64,000 nucleotides of DNA from Halalkalibacter sp. APA_J-10(15) (lineage in GTDB: Bacteria > Bacillota > Bacilli > Bacillales > Bacillaceae_D): positions 1-64,000 of the forward strand of contig NZ_JALKEV010000009.1 of the NCBI RefSeq assembly GCF_023017105.1, given 5' to 3'. The translations under genes were made by a program, and so were the position numbers. Below are positions 35,322 through 45,757 of this stretch, piece after piece; position 1 is the stretch's first letter, and each line of letters starts with the position of its first letter. Under the pieces are notes generated by a model. It was not told where the DNA came from. It saw only the letters and a program-made list of their open reading frames with translations, and searched no databases.

Positions 35322-35684
35322 TTAGTCAGCGATGCCTATTTTCTCTAAGATCCCATCAATAGGAACCCCGTCTCGTGCTGAAATATCGCTAAAATCATAA
35401 TTTGACAAATCAAACGTTTCGTTAGCAAGGTAAGAGTCTTCGTTGTCACTTACTATGATAACTATTTCTTCATCTTCTTTGTTTGCATTAACCTCTTCAC
35501 CTTTAAAGTCAGTCTCCTCTGTATTATCTGCTCCATCTAACGTTATTTCCTCAAATTCAAATCCATCCATTGGTGATTCTTGACTATAATCTAATTGTGA
35601 ATTTGTCATTTGGATAATGACTAACACCCAAATACCGACAAATGCAATAAATGTTGTTATTAGTAATGCGAGTTGTTTTTTCAT
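35322..35684 (-). CDS. Membrane-anchored acidic protein of unknown function
   Basis: The product has 120 aa: an N-terminal membrane helix (KKQLALLITTFIAFVGIWVL) followed by a very acidic outer part with many Asp and Glu (for example GFEFEEITLDGADNTEETDF). The C-terminal RDGVPIDGILEKIGIAD is amphipathic. ATG 35684 follows GGTGGTG by 7 nt. Family not recognised; the layout suggests an extracytoplasmic accessory protein in a two-gene operon with the small membrane protein downstream. Confidence 0.6.
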   Translation of the reverse strand: MKKQLALLITTFIAFVGIWVLVIIQMTNSQLDYSQESPMDGFEFEEITLDGADNTEETDFKGEEVNANKEDEEIVIIVSDNEDSYLANETFDLSNYDFSDISARDGVPIDGILEKIGIAD

Positions 35685-35790
35685 TATCAATCACCACCTA
35701 TTATGTATAACTAATATTCTATCATTTTACACAACTTTTGTCACATTTAGGTGAAAGAAATCACAATTTAGCCATTTTGCTTGAAATAAG

Positions 35791-35880
35791 AAAAAGACGC
35801 TGTGACAAAACCCTCCTCTGAAATGAAAGTTTCACCGACTTTCATTATCTCTTACTCTTTAAAGTAAGGGTCTGTCACAG
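35791..35880. repeat. Dispersed hairpin repeat, short form
   Basis: Terminal CTGTGACA / TGTCACAG arms enclose TGAAATGAAAGTTTCACCGA. The core matches the element at 54113-54198 read in reverse. It lies in the 331-bp gene-free gap 35691-36022 and may serve as a terminator for either strand. Confidence 0.7.
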
Positions 35881-35930
35881 GTTCCTTCTATTGCGCTCCG
35901 GGAGCGAAGCGCCCGTATCGTGGCAACTAA

Positions 35931-35979
35931 TCAAAAAAACCTGTCGACTGTCTCGCTTTTGCGAGACTTTGCCGACAGG
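35931..35979 (-). terminator. Terminator of ypjP
   Basis: A two-part stem (CCTGTCG/CGACAGG outside, GTCTCGC/GCGAGAC inside) is followed on the minus strand by a T run. Confidence 0.85.
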
Positions 35980-36022
35980 CTGAATCCTCATTATTAAAAT
36001 AATGATTCATATTATGTTAGTC

Positions 36023-36679
36023 CTATACATCATAAATGTCAGTACTCCACTTGGGTGGCATATCTTTCCCCCAATATACGATACCTAACTCATTATGAGA
36101 TTCATAATTATCAACCATAGTATGGTAATGAAAGTTAAAATAGTAACCTTGTTTAGGACGCTGATCCCTACGCACGTGAAAACGAAGTATATCTCTTCCT
36201 GAATCCCCATTGTATAAATGAATGATTTTTTCTCCAAGGCCTCTTGACGGTTGAGTTGACCATTTTAAAGTTAGCCAGTCATTTGTTGAAAAATCTTTCG
36301 TCGTGTTACTGATAACCTCTTTAAACTTCGGTATGATTTCAGATTTGTATTGTTTCGCAATATTGTCTGAAATAGCTGAGCCGAATTTTGTTAACCCCTG
36401 TTCAATCGCCTGGTTGGCAATGTAGTCATTTAATAAAAGTGACGATTTGACATCACGGTGAATATAGCAATCTGTTCGTACAGGTAATACATCTGTATAC
36501 AATTCATAATCATGCTGATCTATTTTATAAATGAGCTTTTCATCAGCTTCATCATGAGTTTTATCTACTTTATCATTTAACTCAGCAGCAATGGCTTGTT
36601 GTAAATCAACTGAAGTAGCTAACCCAAATGATAGAAGGACTGATGAAAGAATAAGGCTTCTTTTCATCATTTTAATCAC
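36023..36679 (-). CDS. ypjP: YpjP family protein
   Basis: The protein has 218 aa with an N-terminal signal-like segment (KRSLILSSVLLSFGLATSVD). The YpjP core is clear: LTKFGSAISDNIAKQYKSEI, then GRDILRFHVRRDQRPKQGYY and FNFHYHTMVDNYESHNELG near the end. The family is Bacillaceae-specific, probably exported and of unknown function. The start is a GTG at 36679 with AAAGGA 10 nt upstream; in-frame ATGs at 36670 and 36667 are alternatives. Confidence 0.87.
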   Translation of the reverse strand: MIKMMKRSLILSSVLLSFGLATSVDLQQAIAAELNDKVDKTHDEADEKLIYKIDQHDYELYTDVLPVRTDCYIHRDVKSSLLLNDYIANQAIEQGLTKFGSAISDNIAKQYKSEIIPKFKEVISNTTKDFSTNDWLTLKWSTQPSRGLGEKIIHLYNGDSGRDILRFHVRRDQRPKQGYYFNFHYHTMVDNYESHNELGIVYWGKDMPPKWSTDIYDV

Positions 36680-36793
36680 GTGTATGACGTCCTTTCATGA
36701 GTTCATTACTTATATTTTCTCATGAATTCTATGAAAGCGCCACATTTTTTTAAAAGAATGAAGATCTATATATTAGGGATGTTGCAACAAAAA

Positions 36794-36826
36794 ACGACAA
36801 TTGCATTACTATTGCCGTTTTTTGTA
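36794..36826 (-). terminator. Terminator of gltD
   Basis: An imperfect AAAAAACGGCAAT / AATTGTCGTTTTTT stem directly follows the gltD stop on the minus strand and ends in T residues. Confidence 0.8.
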
Positions 36827-36834
36827 TTAAACTA

Positions 36835-38322
36835 TTAAGGTAGATTAGAGCTTCCCATCAAATAACGATCACATTCTCTAGCTGCCTCACGTCCTTCATG
36901 AATAGCCCAAACGACTAAACTTTGACCTCGGCGATTATCACCAGCTGCAAACACACCAGGAACATTCGTTGAATACTCTCCATATTCAGCATCAATTGTT
37001 GATCGACCTGTCGTTTGTAATGATAGCTCTTCGATAATACGTTCCTCTGGACCTGTGAAGCCAACTGCTAGTAAGATTAAATCTGCCTTCCAAACTTTTT
37101 CCGTTCCAGGAATAGGAGTACGTACTTTTCGACCACTTGCATCAATTGTTGTATCTACACAAATGGTATGAAGCTCTGTTACTTGGCCATTCTCGTTTCC
37201 AACAAATTTAGTTGTGCTCACTTGGTAGCTACGAGGATCCTTCCCATAGACTGCAATGGCTTCCTTTTGACCATCTTCTACTGTATGAACAATAGGAAAT
37301 AGTGGCCATGGGTTGCCTTCAGATCTTTCATTTGTCTTCTCGCTATTTATGTCAAACTGCGTTATAGACGCAGCGCCATGACGAACTGACGTAGTAATAC
37401 AGTCTACACCTGTATCTCCTCCACCAATTACAATAACATGTTTGTCTTTAGCAGAAATATAATTGCCATCCTTATGCTCTGAATTAAGCAAGCTTCTTGT
37501 ATTTTCTGTTAAGAAATCCATGGCAAAATGAATGCCTTTTAAGCTTCGTCCTTCAACTTCAACATCACGAGGCTTGGTAGCACCTGTACAAAGAATAACG
37601 GAATCGAATTGATCATGTAATTCTTTAGCAGAAATATCTTTTCCAATTTCAGTATTTGTCTTAAAGGAGATCCCTTCTGCATTTAAAATAGAGATTCTAC
37701 GTTCGACGATGTCATTAGCTAACTTAACATCTGGAATGCCATATGTTAATAAGCCCCCTATTCGATCCTCGCGTTCAAATACGGTTACTAAATGACCCGC
37801 TCTGTTTAATTGCTGAGCGGCAGCTAGTCCAGCTGGACCTGAGCCAACGACTGCTACTTTTTTGCCTGTTCGATTAGAAGGAGGCTGAGGTTTAATCCAT
37901 CCTTCCTGGAATCCACGCTCTACAATGTGGTATTCGATACTTTTAATTGTGACTGGGTCATCACTAATAGCTACCGTACAGGAGCCTTCACAAGGTGCTG
38001 GACAAACACGTCCAGTGAATTCAGGAAAGTTATTTGTTTTATGAAGACGGTCAAGAGCTTCCTTCCATTTACCACGATAAACTAAGTCGTTCCATTCTGG
38101 AATTAAATTATAAACTGGACAACCAATTTCACCAGACCCGTCCATTGTTGTACCAGTTTGGCAAAATGGTACACCACAATCCATACAACGTGCACCTTGT
38201 TGGCGTAAAGCTGGTTCAGGCATTAAAATTTGGAACTCTTTCCAACTCTTTGTACGTTCAAATGGATCTTTTTTGGTTGGGTTTTCTCTCTTATATTCAA
38301 GAAATCCTGTTGGCTTCCCCAT
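36835..38322 (-). CDS. gltD: Glutamate synthase small subunit
   Basis: The protein has 495 aa. N-terminal cysteines for 4Fe-4S clusters (CMDCGVPFC, CPAPCEGSC) are followed by two Rossmann motifs: FAD in VAVVGSGPAGLAAAQQLNRA (about 147-166) and NADPH in VIVIGGGDTGVDC (about 290-302). It passes electrons from NADPH to the large subunit, which makes two glutamates from glutamine and 2-oxoglutarate. The ATG at 38322 follows GGAGTG. It lies 146 bp after gltB, with a hairpin at 38400-38425 between. Confidence 0.95.
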   Translation of the reverse strand: MGKPTGFLEYKRENPTKKDPFERTKSWKEFQILMPEPALRQQGARCMDCGVPFCQTGTTMDGSGEIGCPVYNLIPEWNDLVYRGKWKEALDRLHKTNNFPEFTGRVCPAPCEGSCTVAISDDPVTIKSIEYHIVERGFQEGWIKPQPPSNRTGKKVAVVGSGPAGLAAAQQLNRAGHLVTVFEREDRIGGLLTYGIPDVKLANDIVERRISILNAEGISFKTNTEIGKDISAKELHDQFDSVILCTGATKPRDVEVEGRSLKGIHFAMDFLTENTRSLLNSEHKDGNYISAKDKHVIVIGGGDTGVDCITTSVRHGAASITQFDINSEKTNERSEGNPWPLFPIVHTVEDGQKEAIAVYGKDPRSYQVSTTKFVGNENGQVTELHTICVDTTIDASGRKVRTPIPGTEKVWKADLILLAVGFTGPEERIIEELSLQTTGRSTIDAEYGEYSTNVPGVFAAGDNRRGQSLVVWAIHEGREAARECDRYLMGSSNLP

Positions 38323-38399
38323 CGCATTCACTCCAATCTCTGTCGTTCCCCTTTTTAAAAAGGTAATCATAGAACTATGTTACATGCACATGAGAGCAT

Positions 38400-38425
38400 C
38401 GTTGCTTATAAATCCATAAGCAACG
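38400..38425 (-). promoter_or_regulatory. Hairpin between gltB and gltD
   Basis: CGTTGCTTAT / ATAAGCAACG is a perfect 10-bp stem without a T run. It may protect the upstream message or set the relative amounts of the two subunits. Confidence 0.5.
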
Positions 38426-38468
38426 AACCTCAACAGAGCACAGGTCGTTCCTTTGTGCTTCACTATCT

Positions 38469-41400
38469 TTATTTACCACTTACACGCGATTTGTCATTTT
38501 TATTTTCATCAAATGCTACCATAACCGCATCAAGTCCAGTTAAACCATCCTGCTTAACACGCTCAATTGCTGCAAGCATTCTTTTGTAATCTTTAGGAAT
38601 GACTTTAACAAACTTTGAAACTTCATTAGCCCAATTTCCAAGGATGTAAGTAGCATTTTCACTACTTGTATAATTTTGATGATTTTCAAGTAATGTTCTA
38701 AGCTCTTCGATATCCTCTTGTGATGAAATAGGTTCTAACAATACCATTTCTTGGTTACAGTGCTCACTAAACGTACCATACGGATCGTATACATAAGCGA
38801 CTCCACCAGACATCCCGGCAGCGAAGTTTTTCCCAACTTTTCCTAAGTTGACAACAATTCCACCAGTCATGTACTCAAGTCCATGGTCACCGACACCTTC
38901 AACAACAACTTTCACACCTGAGTTACGAACAGCAAAACGTTCACCAGCTATACCATTTATATAAGCTTCTCCATTCGTTGCTCCGTAGAAAGTTGTGTTT
39001 CCAATTATAATATTATCATCAGACTTTAGATCGGCGTTAGTTGGAGGATATACAATGATCTTACCACCTGATAATCCTTTACCAAGATAATCATTGGCAT
39101 CTCCTTCAAGACGCATTGTCATCCCTTTTGGCACAAACGCCCCAAAGCTTTGACCAGCAGACCCTTTGAAATCAAACATAATGGTATCTTCAGGTAATCC
39201 TTTTGCACCGTATCTTTTACTTATCTCACTTCCAACAATCGTACCGACCACCCGGTCAATATTACGAACAAGGTAGGTACCTTTTACATTTTCTCCATTT
39301 AAAATCGCTGGTTGACTGGCAGGCAATAATTCACGCTGATCGAGCGATTGCTCAAGTTGATGATCTTGCTCCTTCGTCTTGTATTGACGCTCTTGTGATT
39401 CAGACGCTGGTTTAAATAATAAGTTTGATAAATCAACTTGTTTTGCTTTATCATTTTCAATATTTTTATTTACTTCAAGAAGATCTGTACGCCCGATTAG
39501 GTCATCTAACTTATGAATACCTAGTTCAGCCATAATTTCTCGTATTTCTTGAGCGATAAATTTCATGAAGTTTTCTACATGCTCAGGCTTACCCATATAT
39601 TTTTTACGAAGCTCTGGGTTTTGAGTCGCAATACCTACCGGACATGTGTCCAAATGACAGACACGCATAATAATACATCCTAAGACGACTAGCGGAGCAG
39701 TAGAGAAGGCATATTCCTCTGCACCAAGCATTGCCGCAATTGCAACGTCTCGTCCAGTCATTAATTTACCATCCGTTTCTACTGTTACTCGATCACGTAA
39801 ATTGTTTAACAATAGGGTCTGATGTGTTTCAGCGAGGCCGATTTCCCATGGTAATCCAGTATGTTTAATACTTGTTCTAGCAGCAGCACCTGTACCGCCA
39901 TCATAACCACTAATAATAATACCGTCTGCTCGACCCTTTGCTACACCAGCTGCAATTGTACCAACACCAGTACCAGCGACAAGCTTAACACTTACCTTTG
40001 CTGAAGGATTGGCATTTTTTAAATCATGAATGAGCTCTGCCAAATCTTCAATCGAGTATATGTCATGATGTGGCGGAGGAGAAATAAGCCCTACCCCTGG
40101 AGTTGATCCACGGACTTCTGCTACCCAAGGATATACTTTATTACCAGGTAATTGACCACCTTCACCAGGTTTTGCGCCTTGTGCAACCTTGATTTGGATT
40201 TCATCTGCATTCACTAAGTAATGGCTCGTTACGCCAAATCGACCAGATGCAACCTGTTTAATTGAACTACGACGCAAATCACCGTTTTCATCACGTGTAA
40301 AACGATCTGGATCTTCCCCGCCCTCACCAGTATTGCTTTTTCCACCTAGACGGTTCATAGCAATCGCTAATGTTTCATGAGCCTCTTGTGAGATTGAACC
40401 AAAAGACATTGCTCCAGTACGGAATCGTTTCACAATCTCTTCAATGGGCTCTACCTCATCAATTGAAATTGAGTTTTGTCCGTTTTTAAACGTTAATAAG
40501 CCACGTAATGTTGTTTGTTCTTTAGACTGTTCATTGATAGTCTTTGAATATTTCTTAAATAATTCATAGTTCGTTGAACGACACGCATTTTGTAGCATAT
40601 GAATCGTGTGTGGGTTATATTGATGGGGATCACCATTACGGCGCCATTGTAAATCATCCCCTGGATCCAATGCTTTATCCACGCCTTCTTGCTCTGAATA
40701 AGCCCTCTTATGTCGTTCGCGTACTTCTTTTTCAATCGTTTCTAAATTAACTCCACCAATACGTGTTGTTGTCCATGTGAAATACTTATCGACAACAGAT
40801 GGAGAAATTCCAACCGCTTCAAAAATTTGTGCTCCTCTATAACTTTGAATCGTTGAAATACCCATTTTAGAAAGAACCTTCATAATGCCTTTAGCAGCTG
40901 CTTTAATGTATTTGTTCACAGCTTCAATATAAGAAATGTCTTCAAGTAATCCGTCTTGAATTAAGCCATCAATAGAATCAAACACAAGGTACGGGTTAAC
41001 AGCCTCGGCACCATATCCAAGTAAAACAGAGAAATGGTGAACTTCTCTTGGTTCGCCTGATTCTAGTAAAATACTAACGTCCGTGCGTGTTCCTTGACGA
41101 ATTAAATGGTGATGCAATCCACCTACAGCAAGTAACGCTGGAATTGGTGCGTTATGATTATTTACATCACGATCACTTAAAATTAGTAATGTATGACCGT
41201 CTTTAATCGCTTGATCAGCTTTTGTAAATAAAGATTCTAGTGCAGATTCTAACTGATTTTCTTTCGAGCTATCAAAAGTAATCGAAAGGGTGATCGACTT
41301 AAAGCCTTCCATTTTATTGTACTTAAGCTTAGCCAATTCCTCATTATTAATAATTGGATACGGTAAATGAATGTGACGACAGCTCTCAGGGTCTGGATTT

Positions 41401-43067
41401 AAAAGGTCACGCTCTTTACCAATAGTTGTTCCGATTGCTGTAACGACTTCTTCGCGAATAGCATCGATTGGAGGATTCGTCACTTGTGCAAACAACTGCT
41501 TAAAATAATTGTATAGTAATTGTGGTTTCTTAGATAATACTGCAAGTGGTGAGTCATACCCCATTGATCCAACTGGATCTACGCCATCCTTGACCATAGG
41601 CTGAATCATCTTCGACAATTCCTCATACGTATACCCAAACGCTAATTGACGTAATTCTAATGATTTGAAATCAGTATGATCGACGTGAGCCGTTTCCAAT
41701 ACATCTTCCAATTCTACTAAATGCTGATTGACCCAATCCTTATAAGGCTTTTCTTTTGCCATTTCATTTTTTATTTCTTCATCAGGGATAATACGTCCTT
41801 CAACTGTATCAATTAGAAGCATTTGACCTGGATGTAGTCGCTCTTTTGCTAGTACATTTTCAGGCTTCACATCAAGAACACCTACTTCAGATGACATGAT
41901 AATATAATCATCTTTCGTCACATAATAACGTGATGGACGAAGACCATTACGGTCAAGAGAAGCTCCAATCTGTTTACCATCAGTGAAAACTATTGCTGTA
42001 GGACCATCCCAAGGTTCCATTAACGTACTATGGTACTGGTAAAAAGCTTTCTTCTCAGTACTCATATGTGTATCGTTTTGCCATGGTTCAGGAATCATCA
42101 TCATCGCAGCATGTGTCATAGAACGTCCAGCTAATGATAAAAATTCTAACGTGTTGTCAAACATGGAAGAGTCAGAGCCTTCTTTATCAACAACGGGTAG
42201 CACCTTGCTCAAATCTTTGCCAAAAACATCAGAGGTAAACTTCGCTTCTCGTGCGTGCATCCAGTTAACGTTTCCTCTAATTGTATTAATCTCCCCGTTA
42301 TGAATCATGTAACGATTCGGGTGCGCTCTTTCCCAACTTGGAAATGTATTTGTACTAAAACGCGAATGAACGAGAGCAATGGCAGATTCAAACGCTTGGT
42401 CATTTAAATCAAGATAAAATTGATTTACTTGTTCTGTTGTAAGCATTCCTTTATAGACGATAGTACGGCTTGAAAAGCTAGTAAAATAGAACGATTCATG
42501 TTCAGCAACCCTTGATCCTATTTCATGTTCTGCACGTTTACGAATGACATAGAGCTGCCTTTCAAAGTCTACTTCTGTCATTTTATAATCATTTTTCTTA
42601 ATAAATAATTGACGAATAAATGGCATAGCTGCTTTTGCCGCATTACCAAGCATCGAATCATCAACAGGAACAGTGCGCCAGCCTATGAGTTCTTGATTCT
42701 CTTCTGCTATGATGGCTTCTAATTCCTTTTCACATGCTCCTCTCGCTTCTTCATCCTGTGGCAAAAATAGCATCCCAACTCCGTACTCACCTTGATTTGG
42801 AAGGTTTAATCCACTTTCAATGCAAGTTTTTTTGAAAAAACGATGCGGGATTTGTAGAAGAATACCTGCACCATCTCCTGTGTTTACTTCATCACCTTGA
42901 CCACCACGATGCTCGAGATTTCGTAGAATGTGAAGAGCATCTTGAACTACTTTATGCGACTGTTTCCCTTTCATGTGAGCTAAAAAGCCGATCCCACAAT
43001 TGTCATGTTCGAATTGCGGATCATATAAGCCTTGTTTCTTCGGGAATTGTGTGTACCGCATTGGCAT
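38469..43067 (-). CDS. gltB: Glutamate synthase large subunit
   Basis: The protein has 1532 aa. Domains in order: class II glutaminase with nucleophile Cys24 in EHDNCGIGF after a short propeptide, central domain, FMN-binding synthase barrel ([40 protein letters not shown]) with 3Fe-4S cysteines in [15 protein letters not shown], and the C-terminal beta-helix ([24 protein letters not shown]). It works with GltD in ammonium assimilation. The start at 43067 follows GGAG by 8 nt; an ATG six bases on is also possible. No gltC regulator gene lies upstream. Confidence 0.96.
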   Translation of the reverse strand: MPMRYTQFPKKQGLYDPQFEHDNCGIGFLAHMKGKQSHKVVQDALHILRNLEHRGGQGDEVNTGDGAGILLQIPHRFFKKTCIESGLNLPNQGEYGVGMLFLPQDEEARGACEKELEAIIAEENQELIGWRTVPVDDSMLGNAAKAAMPFIRQLFIKKNDYKMTEVDFERQLYVIRKRAEHEIGSRVAEHESFYFTSFSSRTIVYKGMLTTEQVNQFYLDLNDQAFESAIALVHSRFSTNTFPSWERAHPNRYMIHNGEINTIRGNVNWMHAREAKFTSDVFGKDLSKVLPVVDKEGSDSSMFDNTLEFLSLAGRSMTHAAMMMIPEPWQNDTHMSTEKKAFYQYHSTLMEPWDGPTAIVFTDGKQIGASLDRNGLRPSRYYVTKDDYIIMSSEVGVLDVKPENVLAKERLHPGQMLLIDTVEGRIIPDEEIKNEMAKEKPYKDWVNQHLVELEDVLETAHVDHTDFKSLELRQLAFGYTYEELSKMIQPMVKDGVDPVGSMGYDSPLAVLSKKPQLLYNYFKQLFAQVTNPPIDAIREEVVTAIGTTIGKERDLLNPDPESCRHIHLPYPIINNEELAKLKYNKMEGFKSITLSITFDSSKENQLESALESLFTKADQAIKDGHTLLILSDRDVNNHNAPIPALLAVGGLHHHLIRQGTRTDVSILLESGEPREVHHFSVLLGYGAEAVNPYLVFDSIDGLIQDGLLEDISYIEAVNKYIKAAAKGIMKVLSKMGISTIQSYRGAQIFEAVGISPSVVDKYFTWTTTRIGGVNLETIEKEVRERHKRAYSEQEGVDKALDPGDDLQWRRNGDPHQYNPHTIHMLQNACRSTNYELFKKYSKTINEQSKEQTTLRGLLTFKNGQNSISIDEVEPIEEIVKRFRTGAMSFGSISQEAHETLAIAMNRLGGKSNTGEGGEDPDRFTRDENGDLRRSSIKQVASGRFGVTSHYLVNADEIQIKVAQGAKPGEGGQLPGNKVYPWVAEVRGSTPGVGLISPPPHHDIYSIEDLAELIHDLKNANPSAKVSVKLVAGTGVGTIAAGVAKGRADGIIISGYDGGTGAAARTSIKHTGLPWEIGLAETHQTLLLNNLRDRVTVETDGKLMTGRDVAIAAMLGAEEYAFSTAPLVVLGCIIMRVCHLDTCPVGIATQNPELRKKYMGKPEHVENFMKFIAQEIREIMAELGIHKLDDLIGRTDLLEVNKNIENDKAKQVDLSNLLFKPASESQERQYKTKEQDHQLEQSLDQRELLPASQPAILNGENVKGTYLVRNIDRVVGTIVGSEISKRYGAKGLPEDTIMFDFKGSAGQSFGAFVPKGMTMRLEGDANDYLGKGLSGGKIIVYPPTNADLKSDDNIIIGNTTFYGATNGEAYINGIAGERFAVRNSGVKVVVEGVGDHGLEYMTGGIVVNLGKVGKNFAAGMSGGVAYVYDPYGTFSEHCNQEMVLLEPISSQEDIEELRTLLENHQNYTSSENATYILGNWANEVSKFVKVIPKDYKRMLAAIERVKQDGLTGLDAVMVAFDENKNDKSRVSGK

Positions 43068-43132
43068 CAACCTTTCTCCAAAAAATAAAAACGCAATCAA
43101 CTCTCCCTTTATTAAATGAGCTAATATACAGG

Positions 43133-43161
43133 ATCATATCATTTTTCTGACATTTCGGCAA
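43133..43161 (-). promoter_or_regulatory. Sigma-A promoter of gltB
   Basis: TTGCCG and TATGAT on the minus strand are spaced by 17 bp, about 66 bp before the start codon. Confidence 0.6.
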
Positions 43162-43184
43162 ATTATTTTTTTTATTCATTTCCA

Positions 43185-43199
43185 TTGAAAGCGATTACT
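43185..43199. promoter_or_regulatory. Candidate cre site upstream of gltB
   Basis: TTGAAAGCGATTACT is one mismatch from the cre consensus and is centred about 66 bp upstream of the predicted start site, a position at which CcpA activates rather than represses. Confidence 0.4.
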
Positions 43200-43592
43200 A
43201 TGTTGCTGCGTTAAAGGGTTTAGTGACTGATTAAATTATGCATATTCCATTTAGTTTTTTTCTCTCTATACATAAAGCATGAATAAATATACAACTATAT
43301 GCGGGGTGTTTGGCTTTTGGAAAAAGTATATTGGAGAAAGACATTTGTTCAAGTACGAACGATTGATTGGATTTGAAAGTGTAACTTCTGTTTATTGGTT
43401 AAAAATAAAATGATTGGAAAACAAACGAAGAGAAAACAAGTCTGATATTGTCATAGTATACCACTAAATTCATCGCCTGTAATTTAGCTTCATTAATTAT
43501 ATGCGTATTCATAAGCTATGAACATTGTCTTAATTGAAAAAATCAATCATAATAGGAAGTGACATACTTTGTTGAATATTAGGAGGAATTTG

Positions 43593-44588
43593 ATGAGTTC
43601 CAATAACGAAATGAATCAAGATATGAAGCATAATGATGAAGAATTGGCAAAAGTTCTATCAACACTTGACCAGCTTGGGGAAACTGAACAAAAAGAAGCT
43701 GGGGAATCATTAGAGGCTTTAAAACGCCCAGTTAAAGAAATGATGAATGATCAAAATAACACACTCCCTACTAAGCTTCACGAATTGAAAGAAACGGTTA
43801 GTCAGTTAGAGCCAACACACCTTAAAGATAGTAAAGCGAAAAAATGGATGAGTAAATTGCTACGCCGTAATCCGATTGAACAATATGCTAAAAAATATCA
43901 AACAGTTGAAGCTCAGGTTGAGCAAATTGTTGAAGGGCTTTTAACTGGAAAGGATAAGTTGCAAGAAGATAATGTTATGCTCGAACAGTTGAAAGAAGTA
44001 GCTATTGAACGAATTGATAAATTAAACAAACAAATCGAAACAGGTCAAACGTTACAAACGATGTTAAATGAAAAGCTAGAATATGAACAAGATTCTCAAA
44101 TGATTAATGAAATAAAAAAAGGTCAACTAAAGGTAGTCTCACGAGTTAAAAATATGTCCCAGGCTGTTATGGTTTTGCAACAGTCACTTGCGTCTGTGGA
44201 TTTAATTAAGGAAAATAACGGAAAATTGGAAGAGGCTATTTTCAATGCTATTACAATGACGAAGAATGTTATTACTGTATCGGCATCGATTCAGATGGCT
44301 CTGGCCAATCAACAAAAGGTTATTAATGCGGTTAAAAATGTAAATGAAGCCACGGAATCAATGCTGCTCTCTAACTCTGAACTATTAAAGTCAAATACTG
44401 AAGAGACACTAAAGACGATGGAAGAACCAGCTATTGCTCTCGAATCGTTCCGCAAAGCATATGAAAATGTCTTTGAGGCTATTGAACTTACCGAGCAATC
44501 AAATGATCGAATTATTCAAACAGGTCAGCAATTTATCACGGAATTAGATCAATTAAACAAAGAGATGAAAACAAAACTTTTACCATAA
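43593..44588 (+). CDS. TelA/KlaA toxic anion resistance family protein (YaaN-like)
   Basis: The protein has 331 aa, nearly all helical, of the TelA family: WMSKLLRRNPIEQYAKKYQT near 90-109, EQIVEGLLTGKDKLQEDNVM, and ITVSASIQMALANQQKVINA near 235-254. Family members are linked to resistance to tellurite and to cell-envelope stress, but the mechanism is unclear. ATG 43593 follows AGGAGG by 6 nt; earlier TTG codons cover that site. It is followed 30 bp on by an unrecognised gene and not by xpaC, its usual partner. Confidence 0.85.
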   Translation: MSSNNEMNQDMKHNDEELAKVLSTLDQLGETEQKEAGESLEALKRPVKEMMNDQNNTLPTKLHELKETVSQLEPTHLKDSKAKKWMSKLLRRNPIEQYAKKYQTVEAQVEQIVEGLLTGKDKLQEDNVMLEQLKEVAIERIDKLNKQIETGQTLQTMLNEKLEYEQDSQMINEIKKGQLKVVSRVKNMSQAVMVLQQSLASVDLIKENNGKLEEAIFNAITMTKNVITVSASIQMALANQQKVINAVKNVNEATESMLLSNSELLKSNTEETLKTMEEPAIALESFRKAYENVFEAIELTEQSNDRIIQTGQQFITELDQLNKEMKTKLLP

Positions 44589-44618
44589 TGAACTGTTGGG
44601 CTCTGGAGGTGGTTGAAC

Positions 44619-45518
44619 ATGAGAATGATGGAAGAATTACGATCTTTTTTTACACCAGCTCATAAAAAGCCTGTTGAAGAGCATTTAATTCGTGATTCCG
44701 CTACAAGACGCTTGATTGAAGATACGGAGGAGCTATTAGTGCGCATTTCGGAAAACAAACCTAAATCAGCTAAGGTCCTTAAACGAAAGCAGCGCGAGTG
44801 GTCAATTAAGGTTAAGATGAAGCAACCGACTATTCAAGTAATCATGACTGATACTAAGCATTCAACAGCACCTATTAAGAAGAGAATGACGATAACTTGC
44901 TACAGAAAATATATAAAGGCAGTAAATGGCGTTGGAGTTTGCAAGGAAGCCTCGGTACACTATTTAAAGGACGGACGTTCACAAACGCGTTCTATAAAAG
45001 ATTCACCTTTATTTCAAACACTATTTTATCGAATTCACTATTTGGACTCGGTGTTATCAAATGATATATCAACACTAACGGAAACACCTAAATCATTACT
45101 TCAACAGCAGGAGCAACTTTTAAAAACGAGTGATCATAATCAGTTACATTTGCTACTTGATGAAGCGAAAAGGTATAAGCAACTACTCTCAAAGTTTCAA
45201 GTGGATCCTTCGATTGAACACCGGTTACAACGTATTTTGGAGCATTCCTCTTTGTTAGCTGATGATTTTATGATGCTTGACTTTGAGGAAAAACACATTG
45301 TTCGACGAATGCTTAGAGAAGATATCCCATCTCTGTTACATACGTATATTTCATTAACGACTAAGCATCAACTTGAGCAAAAGGAGAACGTTTATTTAAC
45401 ACTGTTCAAAATGGAGCTGACTCTTATCGACTACAAAGAAAAACTAGAAAAAGAGAGAGTCGCTCGAATGGATCAGCTATTTAAGCTCCAATCAATGCGA
45501 TATGACCGGAATTCCTAA
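44619..45518 (+). CDS. Protein of unknown function, partner of the TelA-family gene
   Basis: The product has 299 aa, cytosolic, with no membrane segment. The N-terminal part (about 1-55) is charged and helical (RDSATRRLIEDTEELLVRIS); a beta-rich central part follows (WSIKVKMKQPTIQVIMTD, then MTITCYRKYIKAVNGVGV); the C-terminal half is a long helical region rich in Leu and Glu. I do not recognise the family. GGAGGTGG precedes the ATG. It shares an operon with a TelA-family gene, so a joint role in envelope or stress response is likely but unproven. Confidence 0.7.
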   Translation: MRMMEELRSFFTPAHKKPVEEHLIRDSATRRLIEDTEELLVRISENKPKSAKVLKRKQREWSIKVKMKQPTIQVIMTDTKHSTAPIKKRMTITCYRKYIKAVNGVGVCKEASVHYLKDGRSQTRSIKDSPLFQTLFYRIHYLDSVLSNDISTLTETPKSLLQQQEQLLKTSDHNQLHLLLDEAKRYKQLLSKFQVDPSIEHRLQRILEHSSLLADDFMMLDFEEKHIVRRMLREDIPSLLHTYISLTTKHQLEQKENVYLTLFKMELTLIDYKEKLEKERVARMDQLFKLQSMRYDRNS

Positions 45519-45559
45519 TTCTTTAAGAAAAACGGTGCAGCAGTCATTTCTTCATTGCG

Positions 45560-45620
45560 TCGTCGTTACAAGGGGTTTAGTTGATCTGAATGTGTTTCCT
45601 TTCAGATCAACGTGTAACGA
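45560..45620 (+). terminator. Hairpin after the TelA operon
   Basis: GTTGATCTGAA / TTCAGATCAAC with outer CGTTAC / GTAACG arms. There is no long T run, so terminator function is uncertain. Confidence 0.5.
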
Positions 45621-45714
45621 ACGTAGCCTATGCTCTTCTCTGAATCAGTCTCCAACTCTCTAAAGGTTTTTACTACTAGCTTTTAAAATTGGATGTACTT
45701 ATATATATTAATTC

Positions 45715-45757
45715 TAAAAAAAAGAGAAAGATGTCATGACAAACGAACATCTTTCTC
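45715..45757 (-). terminator. Terminator of the ydbST operon
   Basis: GAGAAAGATGT / ACATCTTTCTC, overlapping the ydbT stop, followed on the minus strand by eight T residues. Confidence 0.88.

Larger units (their letters stand above)
43068..43592. other. Gene-free control region between gltB and the TelA-family gene
   Basis: This 525-bp stretch holds the gltB promoter and a near-consensus cre. Only very short frames occur; one (EKVYWRKTFVQVRTIDW, about 43318) has no support and may be decayed sequence. Confidence 0.5.

Noticed and set aside
43133-43161. A TnrA-like half site (TGTCA) in the gltB promoter spacer
   Set aside because: The second half of the TnrA consensus is not present.
43318-43377. 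A 19-codon plus-strand frame upstream of the TelA-family gene
   Set aside because: Too short, poor initiation region, no recognisable family.
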